From Bacteroidales bacterium (GTDB taxonomy: Bacteria; Bacteroidota; Bacteroidia; Bacteroidales; ML635J-15): a DNA stretch of 25,290 nucleotides. Made by a program: the position numbers and the translations under genes. Below the pieces are notes generated by a model. That model searched no databases and had not been told where the DNA came from. It worked only from the letters and a program-made list of their open reading frames with translations. The stretch lies in assembly GCA_023228725.1 (NCBI GenBank), contig JALOAQ010000035.1, forward strand, positions 1 to 25,290, in the 5' to 3' direction. This document shows, piece by piece, positions 1 to 7,173 of the stretch. Position 1 is the stretch's first letter. The number at the start of each line of letters is the position of its first letter.

Positions 1-285
1 AGTTTAAGCATAGATTTAGAAAATGAAGACTCTGAATTAGTAATTAAAATCAGCGATTCCGGAGCCGGAATTTCTGAAGAACATATAGATAAAATATTTA
101 CACCATTTTTCACTACTAAAGGAATTGGGCACGGAACAGGCTTAGGTCTTCCAACAACTTACGGAATTATTAAAATGCATAAAGGAAAAATAAACCTAAC
201 AACAAATACAGATATATCTAAAGCTCCAACAGGAACAAGTTTTATAATAAAATTACCTCAAGTAAAATTTAATGAATATGACTAA
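1..285 (+). CDS. Sensor histidine kinase, C-terminal ATP-binding domain (5'-truncated by window edge)
   Basis: The first 94 readable residues are the end of a HATPase_c domain. Visible boxes are G1 (DSGAGI, residues 19-24 of the fragment), the F box (FTPFFTTK, 33-40) and G2 (GTGLGLP, 45-51), followed by the usual final beta strands ending in FIIKLPQ. The FFTTK...GTGLGL style is typical of NtrB/ZraS-like kinases, which often carry PAS sensor domains; the sensor and phosphoacceptor parts lie outside the window. The stop codon overlaps the start of the next gene by 14 bases, so kinase and receiver protein are almost certainly co-translated. This is the only intact kinase ATPase in the cluster, so it is the likely phosphoryl source for the two receiver proteins downstream (inference). 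Confidence 0.9.
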   Translation, partial: SLSIDLENEDSELVIKISDSGAGISEEHIDKIFTPFFTTKGIGHGTGLGLPTTYGIIKMHKGKINLTTNTDISKAPTGTSFIIKLPQVKFNEYD

Positions 286-667
286 ACTTAATAAAACTAT
301 ACTAATAGCTGATGACGATTTTGATTTTTTATTTCAAATTAGGCTTAAATTAGAAACAGAAGGATTTGATGTTATTGCTACCAATTCACAAAAGGAAGCC
401 GAAAACGCTATTCGAAAATTTGAGTTTGATGCAGCAGTTTTTGACTTGATGATGGAAAATGATGAAAGTGGTTTTATTCTAGCTTACAAAGTAAAAAAGA
501 AAAACCCAAATATACCAGTAGTGATTACCACAGCTGTATCTGCTGAAACAGGAATATTCTTCAACAATGACAATAAATGGATAAAAGCCGATATATATTT
601 AGAGAAAGGCTTAGAATCTGATTGTGTTTGTAAAGAACTCAAAAAACTTTTAAATATTGAAAAATAA
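272..667 (+). CDS. Stand-alone response regulator receiver domain protein
   Basis: A 131-residue single-domain receiver protein. The acidic pocket is D14-D15-D16 (LIADDD), the phosphoacceptor is D58 (AVFDLMM), the switch Thr is T86 or T87 (VVITTA) and the conserved Lys is K112 (YLEKG). The usual KP pair is KG here, and the stretch between the Thr and the Lys (NNDNKWIKAD) is unusual for a classic receiver. There is no output domain, so it probably works as a phosphorelay intermediate or through protein contacts (inference). It overlaps the upstream kinase gene by 14 bases and ends 2 bases before the next gene. A second in-frame ATG six bases further on (278) is an equally possible start; neither has a strong ribosome binding site. 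Confidence 0.88.
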   Translation: MNMTKLNKTILIADDDFDFLFQIRLKLETEGFDVIATNSQKEAENAIRKFEFDAAVFDLMMENDESGFILAYKVKKKNPNIPVVITTAVSAETGIFFNNDNKWIKADIYLEKGLESDCVCKELKKLLNIEK

Positions 668-669
668 AA

Positions 670-1788
670 ATGGAGAAAATAAAAATATTAGTAGTTGATG
701 ATGAATTTGGAATTAGAGCAGGTATAATTAGAATTTTAAGTAAATTTGAAGTCGATTATCCATTTATGGAATCTGCAATTAATTTTGAATTAATCGAAGC
801 CGACACAGGAGAAAAAGCCATTGAATTATTAAACTCACAAAATTTTGGAATAGTTTTATTAGACAACAAACTGCCTGGTATTCAAGGAATTGAAGTTTTA
901 GACTATATAAATAAAAATGCAATAAATACAATGGTGATAATGATAACTTCTTATGCTTCACTTGAATTGGCAGTTAAGGCTACTAGTCAAGGAGCTATAG
1001 ATTTTGTTCCAAAACCATTTACACCACAAGAGCTAAAAACTTCAATTGAAAATATTACCAAACAAATTTTTCTTAAAGTTATGGCAGAAGGCTTGTACAG
1101 AGAAGGAAAGCCTATAAAGTTTGAATTTTTATCTTTACTTTCTCATGAACTTAAAACCCCAATTGACGAATTAGAAAATTGTTTAAATAATATAAAAGAC
1201 AAAAAAATAGGAAATAATATTGAAGACTATATTCCAATCTTAGAAAGGTCTTTCGAGAAACTGAATAATATGCGGACTATGATTAATGATTTAATAAATT
1301 TAACAAATACAAATGTAAATTTTAAATCAAAGAAAGAAAATAGTATAAATGTAAAAGACTTTATTTTGCTTTGTTTTAAACTAATATATCCCGAAAGTGT
1401 AAAACATAACACAAAACTATATATTCAAGAAAACAAAGATTTTGATTTTAAATATTTGCCACAAATTACTGAAATAGTTTATAATAATCTTAAAACTTTA
1501 TTTTTTCAAGAAAATCAAATTAGCAAATTTATTGAATCTTCATTTGAAGAAAATTGCGAGTATTCAAAAATAGTATTTAATAATAATAAAATTTCGGAAA
1601 AGTCTAAATTAATTACTGAAAGTGATATTGAAAAATATAAAATTAGCATATCTAAATCTGAAAATCAAGTTTCCGAATTTAGTTTAAATATAGTTAATAA
1701 ACTTTATCAAGAGCATGGCATAACAATAAATTTAAGTAAAGACAATAATTTTAAAACATTAGAATTAATAATTAAAAACAATAATTAA
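670..1788 (+). CDS. Receiver-HisKA hybrid signalling protein with degenerate ATPase half
   Basis: Residues 1-130 form a canonical receiver: D10-D11, phosphoacceptor D65 (IVLLDNKLPG), T93 (MITSY) and K115-P116 (VPKPF). Residues about 150-215 look like a HisKA dimerisation domain with a perfect H box, H159 in SHELKTP. The rest (about 225-372) sits where HATPase_c should be, but I find no N box with its Asn-Ala pair, no DxGxG G1 box and no GTGLGL G2 box. Only echoes remain (VYNNL at 270-274; IVNKLYQEHGITINLS near 341-356, resembling the helix and strand after a G2 box). So it probably cannot bind ATP normally and may act as a phosphotransfer or scaffold protein (inference). It lies 2 bases after the receiver gene and 14 before rex. 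Codon use is very AT-rich, like its neighbours. Confidence 0.85.
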   Translation: MEKIKILVVDDEFGIRAGIIRILSKFEVDYPFMESAINFELIEADTGEKAIELLNSQNFGIVLLDNKLPGIQGIEVLDYINKNAINTMVIMITSYASLELAVKATSQGAIDFVPKPFTPQELKTSIENITKQIFLKVMAEGLYREGKPIKFEFLSLLSHELKTPIDELENCLNNIKDKKIGNNIEDYIPILERSFEKLNNMRTMINDLINLTNTNVNFKSKKENSINVKDFILLCFKLIYPESVKHNTKLYIQENKDFDFKYLPQITEIVYNNLKTLFFQENQISKFIESSFEENCEYSKIVFNNNKISEKSKLITESDIEKYKISISKSENQVSEFSLNIVNKLYQEHGITINLSKDNNFKTLELIIKNNN

Positions 1789-1802
1789 AACTCAAAATAA
1801 AT

Positions 1803-2417
1803 ATGTTACCTGAAAAAACAATAGAAAGACTAAGTATGTACAGGCGGGTGTTAACTGTTCATCAGGAAAAAGGAAACGACTTTATTTATTCACACGAATT
1901 AGCAAGTATTTTACATTTAACAGCTGTTCAAATTAGAAGAGATGTAATGCTGATTGGCTATACCGGTACTCAACGCAAGGGTTATTTAATAACAGATTTA
2001 ATTCAAAAAATAAGCGAAATTTTAGATGATGAAGTTAGCGTAAATGCAATAATTATAGGAATGGGGCATTTAGGAAAAGCAATTTCAAATTATTTTAATA
2101 GCAATAGGAGTAATATAAAAATTATTGCTGCATTTGATAAAGACCAAACAAAAGTTGACAGAATAATATCCGGTATAAAAAGTTATCATATAGAAAATCT
2201 TAATAAAATAATAAAATCCGATAATTGCAAAATTGCCATATTATCCATGTCTCCCAAAGATGCACAAAATGTTGCGGACGCATTAATTTATAATGGAATT
2301 AAAGGAATTATGAATTTTACATCTGTTCCATTAAATGTTCCTGAAACTGTTTATGTAGAAAATTACGACATGATTACATCAATTGAAAAAGTTGCTTATT
2401 ATGTTAAAAAGAATTAA
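1803..2417 (+). CDS. rex: Redox-sensing transcriptional repressor Rex
   Basis: A 204-residue protein, the normal Rex length (about 205-215). Residues 1-65 form the winged helix, with the family pattern YRRVL near 13-17 and the recognition region AVQIRRDVMLIGYTG at 41-55, followed by the G-rich wing QRKGY. Residues about 80-204 are the Rossmann domain: the dinucleotide loop is GMGHLG (86-91) and the acidic residue at the end of the next strand is D112 (AAFDKD). The end, VYVENYDMITSIEKVAYYV, matches the domain-swapped C-terminal helix region. Rex represses fermentative and respiratory genes and leaves DNA when NADH/NAD+ rises. Here it sits inside the signalling cluster rather than in its own unit. 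I found no convincing Rex operator within the window; its own promoter is probably upstream of base 1. Confidence 0.93.
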   Translation: MLPEKTIERLSMYRRVLTVHQEKGNDFIYSHELASILHLTAVQIRRDVMLIGYTGTQRKGYLITDLIQKISEILDDEVSVNAIIIGMGHLGKAISNYFNSNRSNIKIIAAFDKDQTKVDRIISGIKSYHIENLNKIIKSDNCKIAILSMSPKDAQNVADALIYNGIKGIMNFTSVPLNVPETVYVENYDMITSIEKVAYYVKKN

Positions 2418-2420
2418 TAG

Positions 2421-2428
2421 TATTTTTG
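2421..2428 (+). promoter_or_regulatory. Bacteroidetes -7 box upstream of UDP-glucose dehydrogenase gene
   Basis: TATTTTTG matches TAnnTTTG exactly, and it lies 25 bases before the ATG at 2454, in the 36-base gap after rex. No TTG is found at the ideal -33 distance (the nearest, 2392-2394, is seven bases too far). It could give ugd and the downstream Fe-S genes their own transcription. Confidence 0.45.
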
Positions 2429-2453
2429 TAAAAATTTTAAAATATTATATAAA

Positions 2454-3764
2454 ATGAAAATTTCAATAATTGGGACTGGATATGTGGGTTTAGTTTCAGG
2501 AACATGTTTTGCCGAAATGGGCATAAATACTTCATGTTTAGATATTGACCACAAAAAAATTGAAAATCTTAAAAATGGAATATTGCCTATCTGGGAGCCT
2601 GGATTAAAAGAAATGATTAAACGAAATTATGAAAAACAAAGATTGAGTTTTACAACTAATTTTTCTGAAAGTATTGAATCTGCCTCAGCTTGTTTTATTG
2701 CTGTGGGTACCCCTCCCGATGAAGATGGCTCAGCTGATTTGCAATATGTACTAGCTGTTGCAAAAGAAATTGGCCAAAACATTAATAATTATATGCTTGT
2801 TATAGTAAAAAGCACTGTTCCCATTGGCACTAGCGAAAAAGTTAGAACAACAATACAGAAAGAAATTGAAAAACGTGGACTTGATATAAAATTTGATATT
2901 GCTTCAAATCCTGAATTTTTAAAAGAAGGAAGTGCAATTGAAGACTGTCTTCACCCCGACCGCATTGTGGTAGGAACAGATTCCGAAAGAGCAAAAGAAA
3001 TTATAAATAAAATATACTCCCCATTTGTATTGAACGGACATCCAATAATACATATGGATATTCCATCCGCTGAATTAACAAAATATACCGCGAATGCAAT
3101 GCTTGCAACTAAAATATCTTTTATAAACGATATTGCAAACTTATGCGAAATTGTTGGGGCAGATATAAATGCAGTTAGAAAAGGAATTAGTACAGATAAA
3201 AGAATAGGTCCATATTTTATTTATGCAGGAACAGGATATGGTGGCTCTTGTTTCCCAAAAGATGTAAAAGCAATTATTAAAACAGCAGATGAACATGGGT
3301 ATTCTTTAGAAATTTTAAAATCTGTAGAAAATGTAAATAATAGGCAAAAAGAAACACTTTTTCATAAGGCTAAAAAACATTTTGATGGAAATTTAAAAAA
3401 TAAAAAAATTGCTATCTGGGGACTGTCATTTAAACCAAACACAGACGACATGAGAGAAGCTCCGTCTATAGTACTGATAGACAAGCTATTAGCGGCTGGT
3501 GCAGATATTTATGCTTACGACCCTGTAGCAATGAAAGAAGCTCAAAGAATACTTCCGGAAAATATAAATTATTGTAAAACAGCTTATGAGGCAATAGAGA
3601 AAGCTGATGCTTTATTTTTAGTTACTGAGTGGACTGAGTTTAGAATTTTAAATTATAAATTATTAAATAATATGAATAACAAAGTAATTTTTGACGGAAG
3701 AAATATTTACGAAGCAGATGAGTTAAATAAAAACGGTTTTATATATTATGGAATAGGGAGGTAA
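2454..3764 (+). CDS. ugd: UDP-glucose 6-dehydrogenase
   Basis: Oxidises UDP-glucose to UDP-glucuronate with two NAD+, giving the precursor for acidic capsule, exopolysaccharide or lipopolysaccharide sugars. At 436 residues it is full length. The N-terminal Rossmann loop is GTGYVG (7-12). Family residues include the AVGTPP loop (83-88), KSTVP (119-123), NPEFLKEG (152-159), K210 and N214 in ELTKYTANA, and the catalytic Cys C266 in GGSCFPKD. The C-terminal UDP-binding domain has WGLSFKPNTDDMREAPS, the standard signature. It is cytoplasmic. Its place between rex and the Fe-S sensor genes is odd: it lies 36 bases after rex, probably with its own -7 box, and only 7 bases before the ferredoxin gene. 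UDP-mannose- or GDP-linked relatives are less likely given the overall motif match. Confidence 0.93.
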   Translation: MKISIIGTGYVGLVSGTCFAEMGINTSCLDIDHKKIENLKNGILPIWEPGLKEMIKRNYEKQRLSFTTNFSESIESASACFIAVGTPPDEDGSADLQYVLAVAKEIGQNINNYMLVIVKSTVPIGTSEKVRTTIQKEIEKRGLDIKFDIASNPEFLKEGSAIEDCLHPDRIVVGTDSERAKEIINKIYSPFVLNGHPIIHMDIPSAELTKYTANAMLATKISFINDIANLCEIVGADINAVRKGISTDKRIGPYFIYAGTGYGGSCFPKDVKAIIKTADEHGYSLEILKSVENVNNRQKETLFHKAKKHFDGNLKNKKIAIWGLSFKPNTDDMREAPSIVLIDKLLAAGADIYAYDPVAMKEAQRILPENINYCKTAYEAIEKADALFLVTEWTEFRILNYKLLNNMNNKVIFDGRNIYEADELNKNGFIYYGIGR

Positions 3765-3771
3765 TTTAATT

Positions 3772-4023
3772 ATGGGTGAAATTGAAGTTACAATTTGCTT
3801 AGGCTCTTCATGTTTTAGTAGAAAAAACAGAGATGTGGTTAGTGCTTTGCAAGAATATATAAACGAAAAAAACTTGTCTGATACAATAAGTTTGAAAGGT
3901 GGCCATTGCTTTGGGAAATGTAGCTTTGGCCCAATTATTATTGTAAACGAACAAGTTTATACAGAAATTACTCCCTCAAAAGCAATACTAATTGTTGAGG
4001 AATATGTATCAAAATTAAAATAA
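3772..4023 (+). CDS. Small thioredoxin-like [2Fe-2S] ferredoxin (NuoE C-terminal/HymA-like)
   Basis: An 83-residue protein with the four-cysteine pattern C9-x4-C14 and C46-x3-C50 (ICLGSSC ... GGHCFGKC), which is the cluster-binding arrangement of thioredoxin-fold [2Fe-2S] proteins such as the C-terminal part of NuoE. It lacks the N-terminal helical part of true NuoE. Genes of this kind occur beside HsfB-like sensor and [FeFe]-hydrogenase genes in clostridia, where they are thought to pass electrons between the hydrogenase-like protein and other partners (family context; transfer here is inferred). It starts 7 bases after ugd, with a GGGAGG stretch at 3756-3761 that is a rare strong Shine-Dalgarno-like element in this window, and it ends 8 bases before the HsfB-like gene. 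Confidence 0.88.
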   Translation: MGEIEVTICLGSSCFSRKNRDVVSALQEYINEKNLSDTISLKGGHCFGKCSFGPIIIVNEQVYTEITPSKAILIVEEYVSKLK

Positions 4024-4031
4024 GAAAAAAA

Positions 4032-5870
4032 ATGCAATTAATAACATATGATAAGGATAAGTGTGCTTCTTGTTATGCTTGCGTAAAGGCTTGTCCGGTA
4101 AAAGCAATTACAATAAGTTCTTCAGAAGAAATTTTAAACTTTAACCACGACAGATGCATTGGTTGTGGAAATTGCTATGTAAGTTGTGGAACAACTGCTA
4201 TCGGCTATATTGATTCAACAGAAGGAGCTACAAAATTATTAAAATCCGAATTTCCTTGTATTGCAATAGTTGATCCATCAATATCTTCAGAATTTCCTGA
4301 TATTTTAGATGTAAGAAACTTTGTGGGCATGATTAGAGAATTAGGTTTTAAATTTGTTAATGAAATTTCCTTTGGTGCTGATATAATAGCCTATAAATAC
4401 AAAAATTTATTTGATAATTTTAAAGGAAAATATCATATAACTACCAATTGTCCACCTATTTACGATTATGTTGAAAAGTTTCAAACCCATATTATTGATT
4501 CTTTAGTAAAAATTGATTCTCCTATGTTAGCTAGTGCAAAAATAGTAAAGGAAATTCATGGAGATAATTGTAAAATCATTGCAATAACGCCTTGTTTGGC
4601 ACAAAAACGTGAGGCAAAAAGATTTGGATTAGTTGATGAAGTAATTAGTTTTGAAGAATTACGTTTGATGTTTACTAAAAATAAAATTTACGAAAATTCA
4701 GTAGAGTTTTCAGAATTTGATATGCCCTTAGGCTCAAAAGGTTCATTATATCCATTAAGTACAGGAATTTTAAATGCAGCCGATATTAATTATACAGATA
4801 TTGAAACCAAAATAATTACTAAAGAAGGGGCTGAACACTTTACTCAATTTATGAACGACTTTGCAAGTATTAGTTTAATAAAGCATCATTTGAATATTTT
4901 TTATTGTCATGGTTGCACTATGGGGCCATGCGCTAAAAACAACAGAAGTTATTTACGAAATCATAGCTTAGTTGTTGATTATACAAAAAAACGCTTAGAC
5001 AGTGTTGATAAGAAAGAATGGGAGAAAAATCTTGAAAAATTCTCAAAACTAGATTTTACACGTAGTTTTAAAGCAAACGACCAACGCATTCCAAATCCTT
5101 CTGAAGCAAGATTAAAAGAGGTTATAAATTTATTGGGTAAAGATAAAATTAATGAAGTTGGTTGTAAAAACTGTGGTTACGAAAACTGCTTAGAGTTTGC
5201 TACAGATGTGGCTAAAGGCTTAGCACGCCCGGAAATGTGTCAAAATTTTTCTAAAAAGAACAAAGAAGAATATATAAATAAAATTAGCGTTGCAAATGCT
5301 AAACTTGCAGAAACAAGAAAAGCTCTTGAAGAATCCGAGCATAAATTGAGAAAAGAACATAAGGACGTAAAAGAATCTATGACTTTAATAAAAGCAATAA
5401 TGGAAAAAATTCCTTCTGCTGTAATTATTGTTGACGAAAACTTAAAAATTTTACAATCAAACCAAAAGTTTATTGAGCTTATTGGTCCCGAAGCAAAAGA
5501 AATCAATGAAGTTGTACCCGGATTAATTGGTGCAGATATCAAATCTTTATTGCCAACTCAAGTTTATAATTTTTTCAGTTTTGTACTTAGCAAAAATGAA
5601 GCGGTAGATAATAAAGACGCAGAAATTGAGGATAAACTAGTAACACTTTCTGTATTTCCTATACAACAAGGAAAAATTATAGGAGCAGTTTTCAAAAACT
5701 TATTCCAATCAGAAGTAAGAAAAGAAGAAGTTGTGTATAGAATTAGTGATGTAATTGACAAAAACCTTGGAATGGTTCAACAAATTGGCTTTTTATTAGG
5801 CGAAGGAGCCTCAGAAACAGAAAGAATGTTAAATAGTATTATTAATTCTTTTGAAAAAGAAAAGAAATAA
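4032..5870 (+). CDS. HsfB-like protein: 2x[4Fe-4S], [FeFe]-hydrogenase-like domain, Fe-S motif and PAS domain
   Basis: 612 residues. Two ferredoxin motifs come first: C11, C14, C17, C21 and C42, C45, C48, C52. The hydrogenase large-subunit-like domain (about 75-325) keeps three altered signatures: TTNCPP (C140) for TSCCP, TPCLAQKRE (C188) for MPCxxKxxE, and FYCHGCTMGPC (C292, C295, plus C300) for the last H-cluster motif. The Cys that relays protons in catalytic enzymes is Asn139 here. A further Fe-S motif follows (C378-x2-C381-x4-C386-x16-C403), then a coiled coil (about 405-450) and a PAS domain (about 450-560). Catalytic subunits lack this PAS tail. The protein is therefore more likely a redox or H2 sensor than a hydrogenase (inference). 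It lies between the ferredoxin and phosphatase genes, with gaps of 8 and 5 bases. Confidence 0.88.
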   Translation: MQLITYDKDKCASCYACVKACPVKAITISSSEEILNFNHDRCIGCGNCYVSCGTTAIGYIDSTEGATKLLKSEFPCIAIVDPSISSEFPDILDVRNFVGMIRELGFKFVNEISFGADIIAYKYKNLFDNFKGKYHITTNCPPIYDYVEKFQTHIIDSLVKIDSPMLASAKIVKEIHGDNCKIIAITPCLAQKREAKRFGLVDEVISFEELRLMFTKNKIYENSVEFSEFDMPLGSKGSLYPLSTGILNAADINYTDIETKIITKEGAEHFTQFMNDFASISLIKHHLNIFYCHGCTMGPCAKNNRSYLRNHSLVVDYTKKRLDSVDKKEWEKNLEKFSKLDFTRSFKANDQRIPNPSEARLKEVINLLGKDKINEVGCKNCGYENCLEFATDVAKGLARPEMCQNFSKKNKEEYINKISVANAKLAETRKALEESEHKLRKEHKDVKESMTLIKAIMEKIPSAVIIVDENLKILQSNQKFIELIGPEAKEINEVVPGLIGADIKSLLPTQVYNFFSFVLSKNEAVDNKDAEIEDKLVTLSVFPIQQGKIIGAVFKNLFQSEVRKEEVVYRISDVIDKNLGMVQQIGFLLGEGASETERMLNSIINSFEKEKK

Positions 5871-5875
5871 AAAAT

Positions 5876-7060
5876 ATGGCTGAAAATCTATATATAGAAG
5901 TTGATGTTCGTCAAACAAATTATCACGGCGAAAGAATTTGTGGTGATGTATTTATAAAAAAACGAGTAAAAGAAGACAAAAGAATTATTGCAATTTTAAG
6001 CGATGGCATGGGACATGGAGTTAAAGCAAATATTTTAGCTACTCTAACAGCTACAATGGCTCTTAACTTTACTATTGAGCATAAAAAACCTGAAAGAATA
6101 GCAGAAATAATTATGAATACTTTGCCTGTTTGTAGCGAAAGGCAAGTTTCTTATGCTACATTTACGGTTGTAGATTTAGAAATTGATGGTCAAGTTCATA
6201 TTTTAGAATACGACAATCCTGCTCTATTGGTTTTTAGAAACAATAAGCCATTAAAGTTAGCTCATGAAATTATAGAAATGAAAAATGAGCCTCATGCAGG
6301 AAAAAAATTAACTTACACAAGTTTTTACCCCAAAATGTATGACAGGTTAGTTTTTTGTTCGGATGGAGTTGCTCAAAGTGGAATGGGAACAGAAAATTTT
6401 CCTTTTGGCTGGGAAGTATCCGGAATTGAAAAATATGTAACAAGTATTTTAGAAAACACCGAAGATATATCTGCATCTAAACTTGCCGAAAAAGTTGTTA
6501 ATAGAGCTGTTGCTAATGATATTTATTTACCAAAAGACGATACATCCTGCGCTGTGGTTTATTTTAGAAAACCACGTAAACTTTTGATAGTTACAGGTCC
6601 GCCAATGTATAAAGAATCGGATAAAGAATTAGCTGAAATCATAAAAAATTATGATGGTAAAAAAATCATTTCTGGTGGTTCAACAACCGACTTAATAGCA
6701 AGAGAATTAAATTTAAAAGTTACCACTTCATTAGAATTTTTCGACCCGGAATTACCTCCTATTTCATATATGGACGGGATAGATTTAGTTACAGAAGGAA
6801 TTTTGACTTTAAATAAAGTTTGGAATATCTTAACTGAACATGGAAATGATTATAAAGCAGGTAAAGGACCGGCCGACCAAATTGTAAAACTAATTTTAGA
6901 AAGCGACCATATTGATATAGTAGTTGGTACAAAAATCAATGAAGCTCACCAAGACCCTAATGTGCCAATAGATTTGGAAATTAGAAGAACAATTGCTAAT
7001 AGAGTTGCTAATGTATTAGAAAATAAATTTTTAAAACATATAACTGTAAAACATTTATAA
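5876..7060 (+). CDS. SpoIIE-type PP2C serine/threonine phosphatase with conserved extra C-terminal domain
   Basis: Residues 1-230 form the SpoIIE/PP2C catalytic domain. Metal-binding acids are visible at D24 (CGDVF), D43 (SDGMGHG), D163 (CSDGV) and D221-D222 (KDDTS). Residues about 234-394 form a second domain with IVTGPP, IISGGSTTDLIAREL, YMDGIDLVTEGILTL and the end IANRVANVLEN. I recognise this from phosphatases encoded beside HsfB-like genes in anaerobes, but know no function for it. It follows the Fe-S/PAS gene by only 5 bases and is the last gene of the cluster. Together they suggest that redox state read by the PAS/Fe-S protein controls a phosphatase acting on an anti-sigma-antagonist-like or other phosphoprotein (inference); no such substrate gene is in the window. 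Confidence 0.87.
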   Translation: MAENLYIEVDVRQTNYHGERICGDVFIKKRVKEDKRIIAILSDGMGHGVKANILATLTATMALNFTIEHKKPERIAEIIMNTLPVCSERQVSYATFTVVDLEIDGQVHILEYDNPALLVFRNNKPLKLAHEIIEMKNEPHAGKKLTYTSFYPKMYDRLVFCSDGVAQSGMGTENFPFGWEVSGIEKYVTSILENTEDISASKLAEKVVNRAVANDIYLPKDDTSCAVVYFRKPRKLLIVTGPPMYKESDKELAEIIKNYDGKKIISGGSTTDLIARELNLKVTTSLEFFDPELPPISYMDGIDLVTEGILTLNKVWNILTEHGNDYKAGKGPADQIVKLILESDHIDIVVGTKINEAHQDPNVPIDLEIRRTIANRVANVLENKFLKHITVKHL

Positions 7061-7112
7061 GAAGTAAAAAATTAAATTTAGCAAAACTTTTAAACTTAGT
7101 TTTAAAATATAC

Positions 7113-7142
7113 TTGAAGAATTGAATTTGTTTTTTATTTTTG
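7113..7142 (+). promoter_or_regulatory. Bacteroidetes sigma-A-type promoter of ruvA-sprA-gcvH
   Basis: A TTG at 7113-7115 is followed by exactly 19 bases and then TATTTTTG at 7135-7142, matching the TTG-N19-TAnnTTTG pattern. Transcription should start near 7147, giving a leader of about 27 bases before the ruvA ATG at 7174. Confidence 0.72.
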
Positions 7143-7173
7143 CATATTAATTTAAATTAATTTAATTTTATAT

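Noticed and set aside
4032..5870. Calling this a catalytic [FeFe]-hydrogenase
   Set aside because: The proton-relay Cys is Asn, the last H-cluster motif has different spacing, and the PAS tail is typical of the sensory group.
7083..7103. Hairpin AAAACT/AGTTTT after the phosphatase gene as a terminator
   Set aside because: Stem of six mostly A-T pairs and no following T run; too weak in this base composition.
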